Shown: piece by piece, positions 18,943-27,792 of the stretch
Layout: every line of letters starts with the position of its first letter
How positions within the stretch are numbered: position 1 is the stretch's first letter
Assembly: GCF_019430885.1 (NCBI RefSeq)
Contig: NZ_JAHYBZ010000002.1
Span: 496,001-560,000, forward strand
DNA from: Roseomonas alba
GTDB taxonomy: Bacteria; Pseudomonadota; Alphaproteobacteria; Acetobacterales; Acetobacteraceae
DNA length: 64,000 bases
Reading direction: 5' to 3'
Position numbers and translations under genes: made by a program
The notes under the pieces: model-generated
Told to the model about the DNA's origin: nothing
Database searches by the model: none
What the model saw: only the letters and a program-made list of their open reading frames with translations

Positions 18943-19179
18943 ATGAAGGACGTGAAGGTGCTGGGCCCTGGTTGCAAACGCTGCGATGCGGCGGTGCAGA
19001 TGGTGAAGGACGCGGCCGCGGCGTCGGGCGTCGAGGTGTCGGTCAGCAAGGTGACCGACTATGCCGAGATCGCCGGCTACGGCATCGCCGCGACACCGGG
19101 GATCGTGGTGGACGGCAAGGTGGTCCATGCCGGCGGCCTGCCCAAGGCCGAGGACCTGGCGCGCTGGATCGGGGGCTGA
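18943..19179 (+). CDS. Small thioredoxin-like protein (redox-active disulfide type, CKRC)
   Basis: This 78-residue thioredoxin-fold protein has an N-terminal KVLGPGCKRCDAAVQMV with the CxxC redox pair at residues 11-14, and IAATPGIVVDGKVVHAGGLP with the cis-Pro loop. It matches the minimal thioredoxin_3 family often encoded beside DUF318 permeases. GAGGAGGG precedes the ATG and the gap to the permease is 13 bases. It probably reduces a Cys of the permease or passes a thiophilic ligand to it; this is inferred from the gene pairing. Confidence 0.92.
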   Translation: MKDVKVLGPGCKRCDAAVQMVKDAAAASGVEVSVSKVTDYAEIAGYGIAATPGIVVDGKVVHAGGLPKAEDLARWIGG

Positions 19180-19204
19180 TTTCCTTCTTTCGGCGGGGGA
19201 CGAT

Positions 19205-19429
19205 CGGAGGGGCGCCGCCCCTCCGAACCACCCCGCCAGGGGCTTGGAGCCCCTGGACCGCAATCTGTTGGCGCCGGGCAGGGTGGTCATGCCGTGCCGG
19301 TGAAGCACGCTTCGAGCGCGAAAGCGGGTTCAGGTAACCCTCCCGCGCGCGGCGCGCGGCGCTAGGTCGAGGTTTCCGAGAGCTTTTCGGCCTTTGGCGG
19401 AGTGGTTTGGAGGGGCGGAACCCCTCCAA
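19205..19429. repeat. Dispersed hairpin element, copy B (between convergent thioredoxin and Bug-protein genes)
   Basis: The left end has a 10-base-pair hairpin CGGAGGGGCG/CGCCCCTCCG (19205-19225) and CCAGGGGCT/AGCCCCTGG (19236-19256). The right end has a degenerate inner hairpin (about 19375-19397) ending in GGCCTTTGG, then TTGGAGGGG/CCCCTCCAA (19407-19429). The segments ACCCCGCCA...TGGACCGCA and TGGCGCCGGGC are shared with copy D, although the stem between them differs in sequence while still pairing. The gap holds no gene. Confidence 0.75.
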
Positions 19430-19434
19430 TCTCC

Positions 19435-20400
19435 TCACTCCGGCTTCAAATTCGCGACCCGCACGACTTCCGCATAGGTCGCCGTGTCGCGCTGGATCCG
19501 GGCCGCCAGAGCGTCAGGCCCGCCCGCGATCACCTCCAGCCCGATCTCGGTCATGCGCGTCTTCACCGCAGGCCGGTTGAGCGAATCCAGCAGCGCCGCG
19601 GTCAGCGTGGTCTTCACCTCCGGCCGGCCGCCGGTCGGCATCACCACGCCGTACCAGGTGTCGGAGACAAGCTGCGGATAGCCGAGCTCGGCCATGGTCG
19701 GCACGTCCGGCAGCAGGCGATGTCGCGAAGACGCAACGATCCCCAGCGCCACCAGCTTGCCGTCGCGCACCGCCGGCAGGACGTCCGACAGATTGCCCAG
19801 CGTGTAGTCCACGCGCCCGGCCAGCAGGTCGGTCAGCATGGGCGGCACGCCGCGATAGGGCACATGCACCGCGTTCAGCCCGGCCAGCATCTTGAGCTGC
19901 TCGAGCCCCATATGCTGGCTGGTGCCCTGGCCGTTGCTGCCGAAGGACAGGCCGTTTCCGGGCGCCTTCGCCTTGGCGAGGAAGTCCTGGAAGTTCGACG
20001 CGACGGCCGGGTTGCAGACCAAGACGTGGGAGGTTTCGACCAGCAGCGCCAGCGGGTCGAAATCCGCCTGGGCGTCATAGGGCTTGGGCTGGTGCAGCGT
20101 CGGGTTCACCGTGAAGCTGTTGGCCACCATGATGATGACTTGGCCGTCCGGTGGCATGGTCTTCACGGCCTGGACGGCGACCAGCGTGCCGGCGCCCGGG
20201 CGGTTCTCGACGACGATGTTCTGGCCGAGCAGCGGCCCGGCACCTTCGGCGACCATGCGGCCGACCAAGTCGAAACCAGAGCCGGGCGGGAAGGGCACGA
20301 CGTAGCGCAGCGGCGCATTCGGCCGCCAACTGGACTGGGCGAAGGCAGGGACTGCCAGGATGGTCGGCAGGGCAAGCAGGGAACGCCGAAACACACGCAT
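19435..20400 (-). CDS. Tripartite tricarboxylate transporter substrate-binding protein (Bug/TctC family)
   Basis: This protein of about 321 residues starts with a Sec signal peptide (RRSLLALPTILAVPAFAQ) and continues with the Bug-family pattern: PLRYVVPFPPGSGFDLVGRM, IVVENRPGAGT, TLGNLSDVLPAVRDGKLVALGI and LPDVPTMAELGYP. It would bind a carboxylate in the periplasm. No TctA/TctB membrane genes are adjacent, so it is an orphan receptor. Start: the ATG at 20400 directly abuts AAGGAG with no spacer, whereas the in-frame GTG at 20394 is six bases downstream of it, a better spacing. The downstream kinase/aminotransferase pair may process its ligand, but there is a 100-base gap. Confidence 0.93.
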   Translation of the reverse strand: MRVFRRSLLALPTILAVPAFAQSSWRPNAPLRYVVPFPPGSGFDLVGRMVAEGAGPLLGQNIVVENRPGAGTLVAVQAVKTMPPDGQVIIMVANSFTVNPTLHQPKPYDAQADFDPLALLVETSHVLVCNPAVASNFQDFLAKAKAPGNGLSFGSNGQGTSQHMGLEQLKMLAGLNAVHVPYRGVPPMLTDLLAGRVDYTLGNLSDVLPAVRDGKLVALGIVASSRHRLLPDVPTMAELGYPQLVSDTWYGVVMPTGGRPEVKTTLTAALLDSLNRPAVKTRMTEIGLEVIAGGPDALAARIQRDTATYAEVVRVANLKPE

Positions 20401-20500
20401 CTCCTTGAGGCAAAAGGCGGCCGAGAAGCAGGCCGTGGCCTGGGGCTAGCAATCCCCAAGCCATGCGTCTGATTACCGCATAAGGTATATTATGGAAAAA

Positions 20501-21490
20501 TTAGACGAGGATGACGAAGCCCGGCGCCACCGCGCAGACCCGGGCCTTGCGCGACTGGAGCGTGGCCGCCGTCGCCAGTTCCGGCCGCTGATGGCACCAG
20601 CCGAGATAGGCCATCCCCCGCATCAGCAGGAACATCGGCAGCAAAGCGAGTTCGGCATCCGGCAGCGCGCGCACGGATCGGTAGCCCTCGATGCAGGCCA
20701 ATTGGATCGCCGCGAAGTCCGGCCGGTCCTGGTACCCGATCAGCGCGGCCGCCAGGTCGTACAGGTGCCAGCCGAAGCCGGCGTCGTCGAAGTCGATCAC
20801 CGCCGCCCGCCCGCCATCGATCAGCACGTTGTGCGGATGCAGGTCGGCGTGGATCAGGCTGAAGCGCTCGGGTGCCTCGCCCAGGCGTCGCAGCGCGGCG
20901 TGCAGCCGGTCACGCAGGTCGAGCAGCATGGCGCGTTCGGCCGCGGTCAGCAGGCGCTGGTCCCAGAACGGGCCCCAGAATGGCGCCGGCCCCATCAGCC
21001 CGTCGGCATCCATCCGGTGGCGCCGGAAGCCCGGCGGCGGCGTCCAGGCCGAGGCCTGGTTGTGCATCGCCGCCATGATGGCCCCGAGTTGGCGCAGATG
21101 CTCCGCACGGGACGCCGGATCACGGTCCAGGATCTCCGAGAGCAATTCGCCTTCCACCCAGCGCGCCAGCCCGGCCCAGCGGGTCTCGCTGCCGCCGACG
21201 GGAACTTCCACGAAGCTCTCGCCGCCCGGCGTCAGCAGCGGTTCGGGCGCCGCGATGCCGGCCTGGACCAGCGCCCGCGTCCACAGATGTTCCGACCGCA
21301 GCGCGGCGATGTCGTGATAGCCCGGCCGGTGCAGCCGCAGCACCAGGCGCGACCCGTCCCGCGCATCGGTTACGCGGAAGGTCACGTTCTCGCTGAGATG
21401 CACGAAGCGCAGCGCGGCCGCTTCGATGCCGAAGCCCGCGAGTGCTACCCGCGCCGCGGGCTCATAGGCCTCGCCAATCTCCGCCGTCAT
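20501..21490 (-). CDS. APH/choline-kinase-fold phosphotransferase (hydroxylysine-kinase-like)
   Basis: This 329-residue small-molecule kinase has the Brenner motif LIHADLHPHNVL near residue 218 and the Mg-binding AVIDFDDAGFGWHLYDLAAAL. The N-terminal lobe has VTFRVTDARDGSRLVLRLHRPGY, with the ATP-contacting Lys position apparently replaced by Arg. Its start overlaps the stop of the upstream class III PLP enzyme by four bases (ATGA). That partner resembles the phospho-lyase branch of class III enzymes. The pair is the bacterial counterpart of hydroxylysine kinase (AGPHD1/HYKK) plus phospho-lyase (AGXT2L), so it probably phosphorylates an amino alcohol or hydroxy-amino acid. The exact substrate is unknown. 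Confidence 0.85.
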   Translation of the reverse strand: MTAEIGEAYEPAARVALAGFGIEAAALRFVHLSENVTFRVTDARDGSRLVLRLHRPGYHDIAALRSEHLWTRALVQAGIAAPEPLLTPGGESFVEVPVGGSETRWAGLARWVEGELLSEILDRDPASRAEHLRQLGAIMAAMHNQASAWTPPPGFRRHRMDADGLMGPAPFWGPFWDQRLLTAAERAMLLDLRDRLHAALRRLGEAPERFSLIHADLHPHNVLIDGGRAAVIDFDDAGFGWHLYDLAAALIGYQDRPDFAAIQLACIEGYRSVRALPDAELALLPMFLLMRGMAYLGWCHQRPELATAATLQSRKARVCAVAPGFVILV

Positions 21491-22767
21491 GCGGCGAGTT
21501 CGGCGATGGTCTCGTCCCAGGCCACCAGGAATTCGGCCATGTCGGCGTCGGAGAACGGCAGCGGCGGGCGGATCTTCACCACATTGGCGAAGGCACCGGC
21601 ATTGCTGGTCAGAAAGCCCTTGTCCTTGAGCGTGTTGATCACGCGCTTGGCCAGCACGGTATCGGGCGCCTTGTCCGCACCAATCATTTCGACGCCGACG
21701 AACAGCCCATGGCCGCGGACATCGCCGATCGTTGCGCTGACGCCCTTGCGTTGGGCCAGCGCATCCTTCAGCGCCGCGCCGACGCGCGCGACGTTGGGCA
21801 GCAGGTCGCGCTGCTCGATCTCGTCCAGCACCGCCATGCCGACCGCCGCCTGCAAGGGCGAGGACGCGAAGGTGTTGAAGTAGCGCGTCTTCGCTCGGAA
21901 GGTCTCGACGAGGGCGCGGCTCGCGGCGGTCGCGGCCAGCGGCAGCCCGTTGCCCATCGGCTTGCCGGTCACGACGATATCGGGCGTGAAGCCGGTCACC
22001 TCATAGCCCCACCACTGGCCGGTGCGGCCATAGCCGGCCTGGACCTCGTCGGCGATCACGAGGCCCCCAGCCTCGCGCACCATCGCCGCCGCGCGCGGCA
22101 TGAAGCCATCGGGGATGTCGGGCAGGCCTTCATTGGCGAGGATCGAGCAGAGGATCATCGCGGCCACCCCCTCCCCGCTTTCCTGCAAATCCGCGATCGC
22201 CTTGGCGAGCTCGGCCAGATAGGCCTCGCACAGCGCCTCGCCCGTCAGGCCCGGGGCAATGGGGCGATAGGTCTCGGGGAACGGGATGGCGCGGACCCAA
22301 GGGTTGGGCGATGGCGCGCGGCCCAGGCGCGACAGCGCGCCCACCATCTCGCTGTTGCCGTGATAGGTGGCATCCGTGCAGATGATGCCGCGCTTGCCGG
22401 TGGCGAAGCGCGCCATGCGCATCGCCACCTCATTCGCCTCGGTGCCGCTGCAGGTCAGGATGACGCTTTCGATCTGCGGCCCATGCAGCGCGGCGAGGCG
22501 CTCGCAGAAGGTGACCACGCTTTCGTGGAGGTAGCGGCTGTGGACGTTCAGCGTGCCCTGCTGGCGGGCCATCGCCTCGACCACCCGGGGATTGGCGTGC
22601 CCGACGCAGGGGACGTTGTTGTACATGTCCACATAGCGGCGGCCATTGGAGTCAAACAGGTACACGCCCTCCCCGCGCACGATGTGCAGCGGGTGTTCGT
22701 AGAACAGCGGCGCGCCCGCGCCGAGCGCGCGGTTGCGGCGGGCGAGCAGATCATCGGTCGCGGTCAT
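21487..22767 (-). CDS. Class III PLP enzyme resembling phosphohydroxylysine/ethanolamine-phosphate phospho-lyase
   Basis: This 426-residue class III enzyme contains NVPCVGHANPRVVEAM and NVHSRYLHESV, segments characteristic of the AGXT2L1/AGXT2L2 branch, which eliminates phosphate rather than transaminating. Class III hallmarks are VIADEVQAGYGRTG and DIVVTGKPMGNGLPLAA, with the PLP Lys in TGKPMG. The ATG at 22767 follows GGAGGATTG; a TTG at 22770 is also in frame. It is coupled by a four-base overlap to the kinase downstream, giving a plausible two-step route: phosphorylate, then eliminate to an aldehyde plus ammonia and phosphate. The general aminotransferase alternative remains possible. Confidence 0.88.
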   Translation of the reverse strand: MTATDDLLARRNRALGAGAPLFYEHPLHIVRGEGVYLFDSNGRRYVDMYNNVPCVGHANPRVVEAMARQQGTLNVHSRYLHESVVTFCERLAALHGPQIESVILTCSGTEANEVAMRMARFATGKRGIICTDATYHGNSEMVGALSRLGRAPSPNPWVRAIPFPETYRPIAPGLTGEALCEAYLAELAKAIADLQESGEGVAAMILCSILANEGLPDIPDGFMPRAAAMVREAGGLVIADEVQAGYGRTGQWWGYEVTGFTPDIVVTGKPMGNGLPLAATAASRALVETFRAKTRYFNTFASSPLQAAVGMAVLDEIEQRDLLPNVARVGAALKDALAQRKGVSATIGDVRGHGLFVGVEMIGADKAPDTVLAKRVINTLKDKGFLTSNAGAFANVVKIRPPLPFSDADMAEFLVAWDETIAELAA

Positions 22768-22834
22768 CAATCCTCCGGCGGGGATCCCGGCTTCGGCGGC
22801 ATGCTAGGCGCTTCGCGGCCGGGCGGTGAAGGCG

Positions 22835-25800
22835 TCAGATTTCCTCGACCGCCGAAACGCCCGGCAGCACTTTCATCGCCTGCATCACCCGCGGGCCGAT
22901 GTTGAAGCCGCCGGGCAAGGCGACCTCGACCTCCTGCCCTGGCCCGGTGCGCGGCACCAGCACGACGCGGCCGCGGCCGCGGCCCTCGCGTGTCAGCAGC
23001 GCCTGGATCGGGTCGATGCCGGCCAGATCGTCCAGCCACAGCTTGATGCCGCCGGCGACACCATTGGCGGCCTTTTCCAGCGCCTCGATGTCGTTGGCGG
23101 TCAGGCGTAGCGCCTCGCCTTCCATGCGCGCCTCGGCGGTGATCATCACGGCGTTGCCCTCCACCAGCAGGTCGCGCGATCGGTTGAGGATTTCCGAGAA
23201 GAAAGTCACCTCAAACCCGCCCTGGGCATCGGACAGGCGTACCCAGGCCATGCGGCTGCCGGTCTTGGTCGTGCGTTCCTTGCTGTTCACCACCGTACCG
23301 GCCAGCTTCAGCCGCGACGCCCCCGACCGCGCGCGATCGGCGATCTGCGCCGAGCCCACCACGCCCAGCCGTTGCAAGGCCTTGCGATAGGTGTCGAGCG
23401 GATGCGCCGAGAGATGGAAGCCCACCGCCTCGGCTTCCTGGGCGAGCTTGTCGAGCAGCGGCCAATCCGGCACGTCGGGCAGGCGCAGCGGTTCGGCCTG
23501 CTGCGCCTCGGCGCCGAACAGGCCGATCTGGCCGGATCCACGTTCCTCGGCATCCGCCTGGGCGCGGCGGAGGATGGTCTCGGCGCCGGCCATCACCTTG
23601 GCGCGGTTCTTCTCCAGCGCCTCGAAGGCACCGGCGCGGGCGAGGTTCTCCAGCTGCATCTTGTTCAGCAGCTTCGGGTCCACGCGATGGGCGAAATCCG
23701 CGAGCGAGGTGAAGGCCTGCCCGCCGCGGGCCTTCACCAAATCCTTCATCGCTCCTTCGCCGACGCGCTTCACCGCCGACAGCGCGAAGCGAATCGCCTG
23801 CTTGCCCTCGGCCGTCGTCTCGACCCGGAAATCCGCGCCGGAGCGGTTGATGTCGGGCGGCAGCACCGGAATGCCGAGCCGCGCGCATTCCTGCATATGC
23901 CCGGCCAGCTTGTCGGTGTTGGACATGTCGAGCGTCATCGACGCGGCGAGGAAGGCGACCGTGTGGTTCGCCTTCAGCCAAGCGGTCTGGTAGCTGACCA
24001 GCGCATAGGCGGCGGCGTGCGACTTGTTGAAGCCGTAATCGGCGAAGCGCTCCATCAGGTCGAAGATCTCGGCCGCCTTGGCCGGCTCGATGCCGCGCTT
24101 CTCGGCGCCCTCGCAGAAGATGGCGCGCTGCTTGACCATCTCCTCGCGGATCTTCTTGCCCATCGCGCGGCGCAGCAGGTCCGCACCGCCGAGCGAATAG
24201 CCCGCCAGGTCCTGCGCGATCTGCATGACCTGTTCCTGATAGACCATGATGCCATAGGTCTCGGACAGGATGTGCATGATCGCGGGATGCGGCGGCTCCC
24301 ACGCCTCGCCGAGCTTGCGTGCGCAGTAGGCCGGGATGTTCGCCATCGGGCCCGGGCGGTAGAGCGCCACCGCCGCGACCAGATCCTCGAAGCGGGAGGC
24401 GCGCATCTGCCGCAGGCAGTCGCGCATCCCCTGCCCTTCGAACTGGAACACGCCGGCCGCGTCGCCCTTGGCCAGCATGGTGAAGGTCTTCTCGTCATCC
24501 AGCGGGATGGCGGCGATATCCACCTCCACGCCCTGCTCGCTGAGGATCGCGAGCGCACGCTCGATGACCGTCAGCGTCTTCAGGCCGAGGAAGTCAAACT
24601 TCACCAGCGAGGCCGCTTCCGCGTATTTCATTGAATACTGCGTGACCAGCATCGGTGATCGCGGATCGCGGTAAAGCGGCACGATGTCGATCAGCGGCTT
24701 GCGCCCGATCACGACACCCGCAGCGTGGGTCGAGGCGTTGCGGTACAGGCCCTCGACCTGCCCGGCGATTTCCAGCAGGCGCCCGACCTGTTCGTCGGTG
24801 TCGCGCATCTCCTGAAGCCGCGGCTCGCCTTCGATGGCCTGGGAGAGCGTGACGGGCTTCGCGGGATTGAACGGGATCAGCGAGGCGATCTTGTCGACCT
24901 GGCCATAGGGCATGCCGAGAACGCGACCCACGTCGCGCACCGCAGCCTTGGCCTGCAGCTTGCCGAAGGTAATGATCTGCGCGACGCGGTCCGCACCGTA
25001 TTCGCGCACGACGTACTGGATGACCTCGTCGCGGCGGTCCTGGCAGAAATCGATGTCGAAGTCCGGCATCGACACGCGCTCGGGGTTCAGGAAGCGTTCG
25101 AACAGCAGGCCGAAGCGCAGCGGGTCGAGATCGGTGATCAGCAGCGCCCAGGCAGCGACGGACCCCGCCCCCGAACCGCGCCCGGGACCCACCGGAATGG
25201 GCGGCGTCTGCGCCTTCGCCCATTGGATGAAGTCGGCAACGATCAGGAAGTAGCCGGGGAAGCCCATCTTCTCGATGACGCCGAGTTCGTAGTCGAGCCG
25301 GTCGCGATAGACCTGCCGCTTCGCCTCGTCCGGCGCCGGCACCAGCGCGTCGAGCCGTTTCTCCAGGCCTTCCTTGGCCATGGAGCGCACCGTCTCGGCC
25401 TCGGTCATGCCCTCGCGCACCTTGGGGCAGATCGGCAGTTCGGGCTTTTTGGATTCCGCCATCACGGCGCACATCCGCGCAATGGCGAGCGTGTTGTCGC
25501 AGGCATCCGGCAGATCGGCGAAGAGTTGCCGCATCATCGCCGCCGGCTTGAACCAGTGCTCGGGCGTCACGCGGCGACGGTCGCGCTCGGCCATGGTGCG
25601 GCCCTCGGCGATGCAGAGCAGCGCGTCATGGGCCTCGTGCATCTCGCGCTTGGCGAAATAGACGTCGTTGGCGGCGACGATCGGCAGGGCAGCTTCCTTG
25701 GCCAGGGCGAGGAGCCCGGCCTCGATGGGCTTTTCCTGCGCCAGGCCGTGGCGGTGCAGTTCGACCGCCAGGCGGTCGGGGAAGGCCTCGCGCAGCGCAT

Positions 25801-26287
25801 GCAGGATGCGCGTCGCGGCATCGCGCCGGCCGTCGCCGATCAGCCGCCCGACCGGCCCCAGCGTCCCGCCCGTCAGCAGGAACAGCCCCTGCGCGTGGTT
25901 TCGCAGCAGATCGAGCGTGATGGCCGGCCTGCCCGAAGGGTCGTCGCGCAGATAGCCCGAGGAGGACAGCTTCTGGAGGTTCTCGAGCCCCGCCGCGTCC
26001 ATGGCCAGTGCGACCAGCGGATCGGGGTTCTGCCTGGCGATGTCGGGGCGGTCGGGATCCGCCTCGGCCCGGGTAAGGAAGAGCCGGCAGCCCATGATCG
26101 GCTGCACGCCCTTCTTCGCGCAGTATTCCGAGAACTCCAGCGCGCCGAACATGTTGGCGCTGTCGGTCAGCGCCACCGCTGGCATGCCATTCTCCACCGC
26201 CAAGGCGGGAAGCTTGTCGGCCCTGATGGCGCCCTCGCTCAGCGAGTAGGCGGAATGGACGTGGAGATGGATGAAGGAGTCGCTCAC
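22835..26287 (-). CDS. dnaE: DNA polymerase III alpha subunit
   Basis: This 1150-residue replicative polymerase begins with a PHP domain (FIHLHVHSAYSLSEG). The palm has the catalytic Asp pair in MPDFDIDFCQDRRDEV near residue 400. Helix-hairpin-helix and OB-fold regions follow, and a likely clamp-binding motif QIGLFG lies near 940. The GTG at 26287 begins the conserved VSDSFIHLHVHSAYS; longer frames toward 26392 add non-conserved sequence. The length matches alphaproteobacterial DnaE1. It stands apart from the kinase pair (67-base gap) and diverges from the sulfotransferase-like gene. Confidence 0.98.
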   Translation of the reverse strand: MSDSFIHLHVHSAYSLSEGAIRADKLPALAVENGMPAVALTDSANMFGALEFSEYCAKKGVQPIMGCRLFLTRAEADPDRPDIARQNPDPLVALAMDAAGLENLQKLSSSGYLRDDPSGRPAITLDLLRNHAQGLFLLTGGTLGPVGRLIGDGRRDAATRILHALREAFPDRLAVELHRHGLAQEKPIEAGLLALAKEAALPIVAANDVYFAKREMHEAHDALLCIAEGRTMAERDRRRVTPEHWFKPAAMMRQLFADLPDACDNTLAIARMCAVMAESKKPELPICPKVREGMTEAETVRSMAKEGLEKRLDALVPAPDEAKRQVYRDRLDYELGVIEKMGFPGYFLIVADFIQWAKAQTPPIPVGPGRGSGAGSVAAWALLITDLDPLRFGLLFERFLNPERVSMPDFDIDFCQDRRDEVIQYVVREYGADRVAQIITFGKLQAKAAVRDVGRVLGMPYGQVDKIASLIPFNPAKPVTLSQAIEGEPRLQEMRDTDEQVGRLLEIAGQVEGLYRNASTHAAGVVIGRKPLIDIVPLYRDPRSPMLVTQYSMKYAEAASLVKFDFLGLKTLTVIERALAILSEQGVEVDIAAIPLDDEKTFTMLAKGDAAGVFQFEGQGMRDCLRQMRASRFEDLVAAVALYRPGPMANIPAYCARKLGEAWEPPHPAIMHILSETYGIMVYQEQVMQIAQDLAGYSLGGADLLRRAMGKKIREEMVKQRAIFCEGAEKRGIEPAKAAEIFDLMERFADYGFNKSHAAAYALVSYQTAWLKANHTVAFLAASMTLDMSNTDKLAGHMQECARLGIPVLPPDINRSGADFRVETTAEGKQAIRFALSAVKRVGEGAMKDLVKARGGQAFTSLADFAHRVDPKLLNKMQLENLARAGAFEALEKNRAKVMAGAETILRRAQADAEERGSGQIGLFGAEAQQAEPLRLPDVPDWPLLDKLAQEAEAVGFHLSAHPLDTYRKALQRLGVVGSAQIADRARSGASRLKLAGTVVNSKERTTKTGSRMAWVRLSDAQGGFEVTFFSEILNRSRDLLVEGNAVMITAEARMEGEALRLTANDIEALEKAANGVAGGIKLWLDDLAGIDPIQALLTREGRGRGRVVLVPRTGPGQEVEVALPGGFNIGPRVMQAMKVLPGVSAVEEI

Positions 26288-26418
26288 CCCGGCAGGATAG
26301 TGCAGGACGCGAAGCGCGGCATCATCGCCCTGCCCCCTTGCACCGCCCACCGCCCCATGGCGAGGTGGAGCAGCCCCTGTGAAGACCCGCACGCCATGAA
26401 GCCCCCGGCCCGCCTGCT

Positions 26419-27075
26419 GTGATCGTCAGCAACCGCCTCCGCATCGTCTATCAGCCGGTGCCCAAGAACGCCTGCACGACGATCAAGACCATGGTGTTCC
26501 ACGCGGATGCCGGACGCCCCTTCGACATCGCCGCCCAGTCCAGCGCGCCGGACGGCCATATCCACCACATCTACCCGACCATGCCGGCCGATCCGGCGAA
26601 GCTCGTCCGCTACGATCGCTACGACATGATTGTCGTGCTGCGCGATCCGCTCGAACGCTTCATCAGCGGATACCGCAATCGCATCGCGACCTATCGCGAC
26701 ATCCTGCACACGACGCGCGCTCGGCCGGACGCCGCAAAGATGCTGGAGGAAGCCGGCCTGCCGGCGGTCCCCGACATCAACACCTTCGCGGCGCGCCTGC
26801 CCTTCTACATGCGGGTCTGCGGCACCACGGCGCATCATTTCCGGCCGCAGGCGGCCTATGTCTCCGCCGCCCTGCCGCTGGCCGGCCGGCCCCGCCGGAT
26901 GGAAGACCTGCCGGAGATCGCGGCGCTGCTGTCCGAACGCGCCGGCTTCGAGATCCCGCTGCCGAAATTGCAGACCGCGGGCAACACGCTGCCGGTCGAT
27001 CCGCTGACCGAGGCGAATCTCGCCACGCTGCGGAGATTCTATGCCGCGGATTGGGACCTTCTCGCGCAAGGCTGA
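26419..27075 (+). CDS. Sulfotransferase-family protein
   Basis: This 218-residue protein has the two PAPS-binding patterns of sulfotransferase family 2. The 5'-phosphosulfate loop is VYQPVPKNACTTIKTMVF near residue 12, with the catalytic Lys in PKNACTT. The 3'-phosphate motif is MIVVLRDPLERFISGYRNR near residue 75. It would transfer sulphate from PAPS to a carbohydrate or small molecule. The start is a GTG at 26419 with no clear ribosome binding site. No PAPS-synthesis or glycan genes are adjacent, so the acceptor is unknown. It diverges from dnaE across about 130 bases. Confidence 0.8.
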   Translation: MIVSNRLRIVYQPVPKNACTTIKTMVFHADAGRPFDIAAQSSAPDGHIHHIYPTMPADPAKLVRYDRYDMIVVLRDPLERFISGYRNRIATYRDILHTTRARPDAAKMLEEAGLPAVPDINTFAARLPFYMRVCGTTAHHFRPQAAYVSAALPLAGRPRRMEDLPEIAALLSERAGFEIPLPKLQTAGNTLPVDPLTEANLATLRRFYAADWDLLAQG

Positions 27076-27222
27076 CGGCATCGCGGCAAAGCGCTGCTCC
27101 TCACGGCCGCGCACGGAGCAGGGCCATGCCCGGACAGACGGCCCGACAGCACACGCCTTGCCGGCCTTGCACGCGTGCTGCGCTGCGGTCAGCATCACGC
27201 GATCTCGCCACGGAGTTCTGCC

Positions 27223-27792
27223 ATGACCCAGCGCCTGCTGCGCGCCGCCGCCCTGATCCTGCCCGTCCTCGCCGCCGGCCCGGCCTTCGCCCATGGCGGC
27301 CATTCGGAGGGCCTGGTCGGGGGCTTCACCCATCCGCTGCTCGGCATCGACCACCTGGTGGCCATGGTCGCGATCGGCCTGTGGGCGGCGCAGTCGGGCC
27401 TCGCGCGCGGCTGGCTGCTGCCGGCGGCCTTCCTCACCGGCATGGCGGGCGGAATCGGGCTCGGCCTGGAAACGGCCTTGCCGGCCTGGATCGAGCCGGG
27501 GGTCGCCGGGACCGTGCTGATCCTCGGCCTGGTCGTGGCGCTGGCGGTGCCCCTGCCCGCTGCGGTCGCCCTGCCGGTCGCGGCTGTCTTCGGGCTGATG
27601 CACGGCGCGGCGCATGGCAGCGAGATCGGCGGCTCGGTGCTGCTGACGGCGATCGGCATGCTCGCGGCCTCGGCCGTGCTGCACGCGGCGGGCTTTGCGC
27701 TGGGACGCGTCGGGTCGGGCCGCGTTGCGCTTCTGCGCGCCGGCGGGGCGGGCATCGCCGCGGCCGGGCTGGCGCTGATCGTCGCCGCCTGA
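27223..27792 (+). CDS. HupE/UreJ-family nickel/cobalt transporter
   Basis: This 189-residue inner-membrane protein has an N-terminal signal segment (LLRAAALILPVLAAGPAFA) ending before AHGGHSEG. The family metal motif HPLLGIDHLVAMVAIGLWA comes next, then about five further hydrophobic helices and FGLMHGAAHG with additional His residues. HupE proteins import nickel (or cobalt) for hydrogenase or urease. No such enzyme is encoded in the window, so the metal's destination is unknown. CGGAG precedes the ATG at 27223. The 147-base upstream gap holds no gene and is too short for a cobalamin riboswitch I could recognise. Confidence 0.92.
   Translation: MTQRLLRAAALILPVLAAGPAFAHGGHSEGLVGGFTHPLLGIDHLVAMVAIGLWAAQSGLARGWLLPAAFLTGMAGGIGLGLETALPAWIEPGVAGTVLILGLVVALAVPLPAAVALPVAAVFGLMHGAAHGSEIGGSVLLTAIGMLAASAVLHAAGFALGRVGSGRVALLRAGGAGIAAAGLALIVAA

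Noticed and set aside
27076..27222. Cobalamin or nickel riboswitch upstream of the HupE-type gene
   Set aside because: The gap is only 147 bases and no conserved B12-box or NiCo-type four-helix pattern could be seen.
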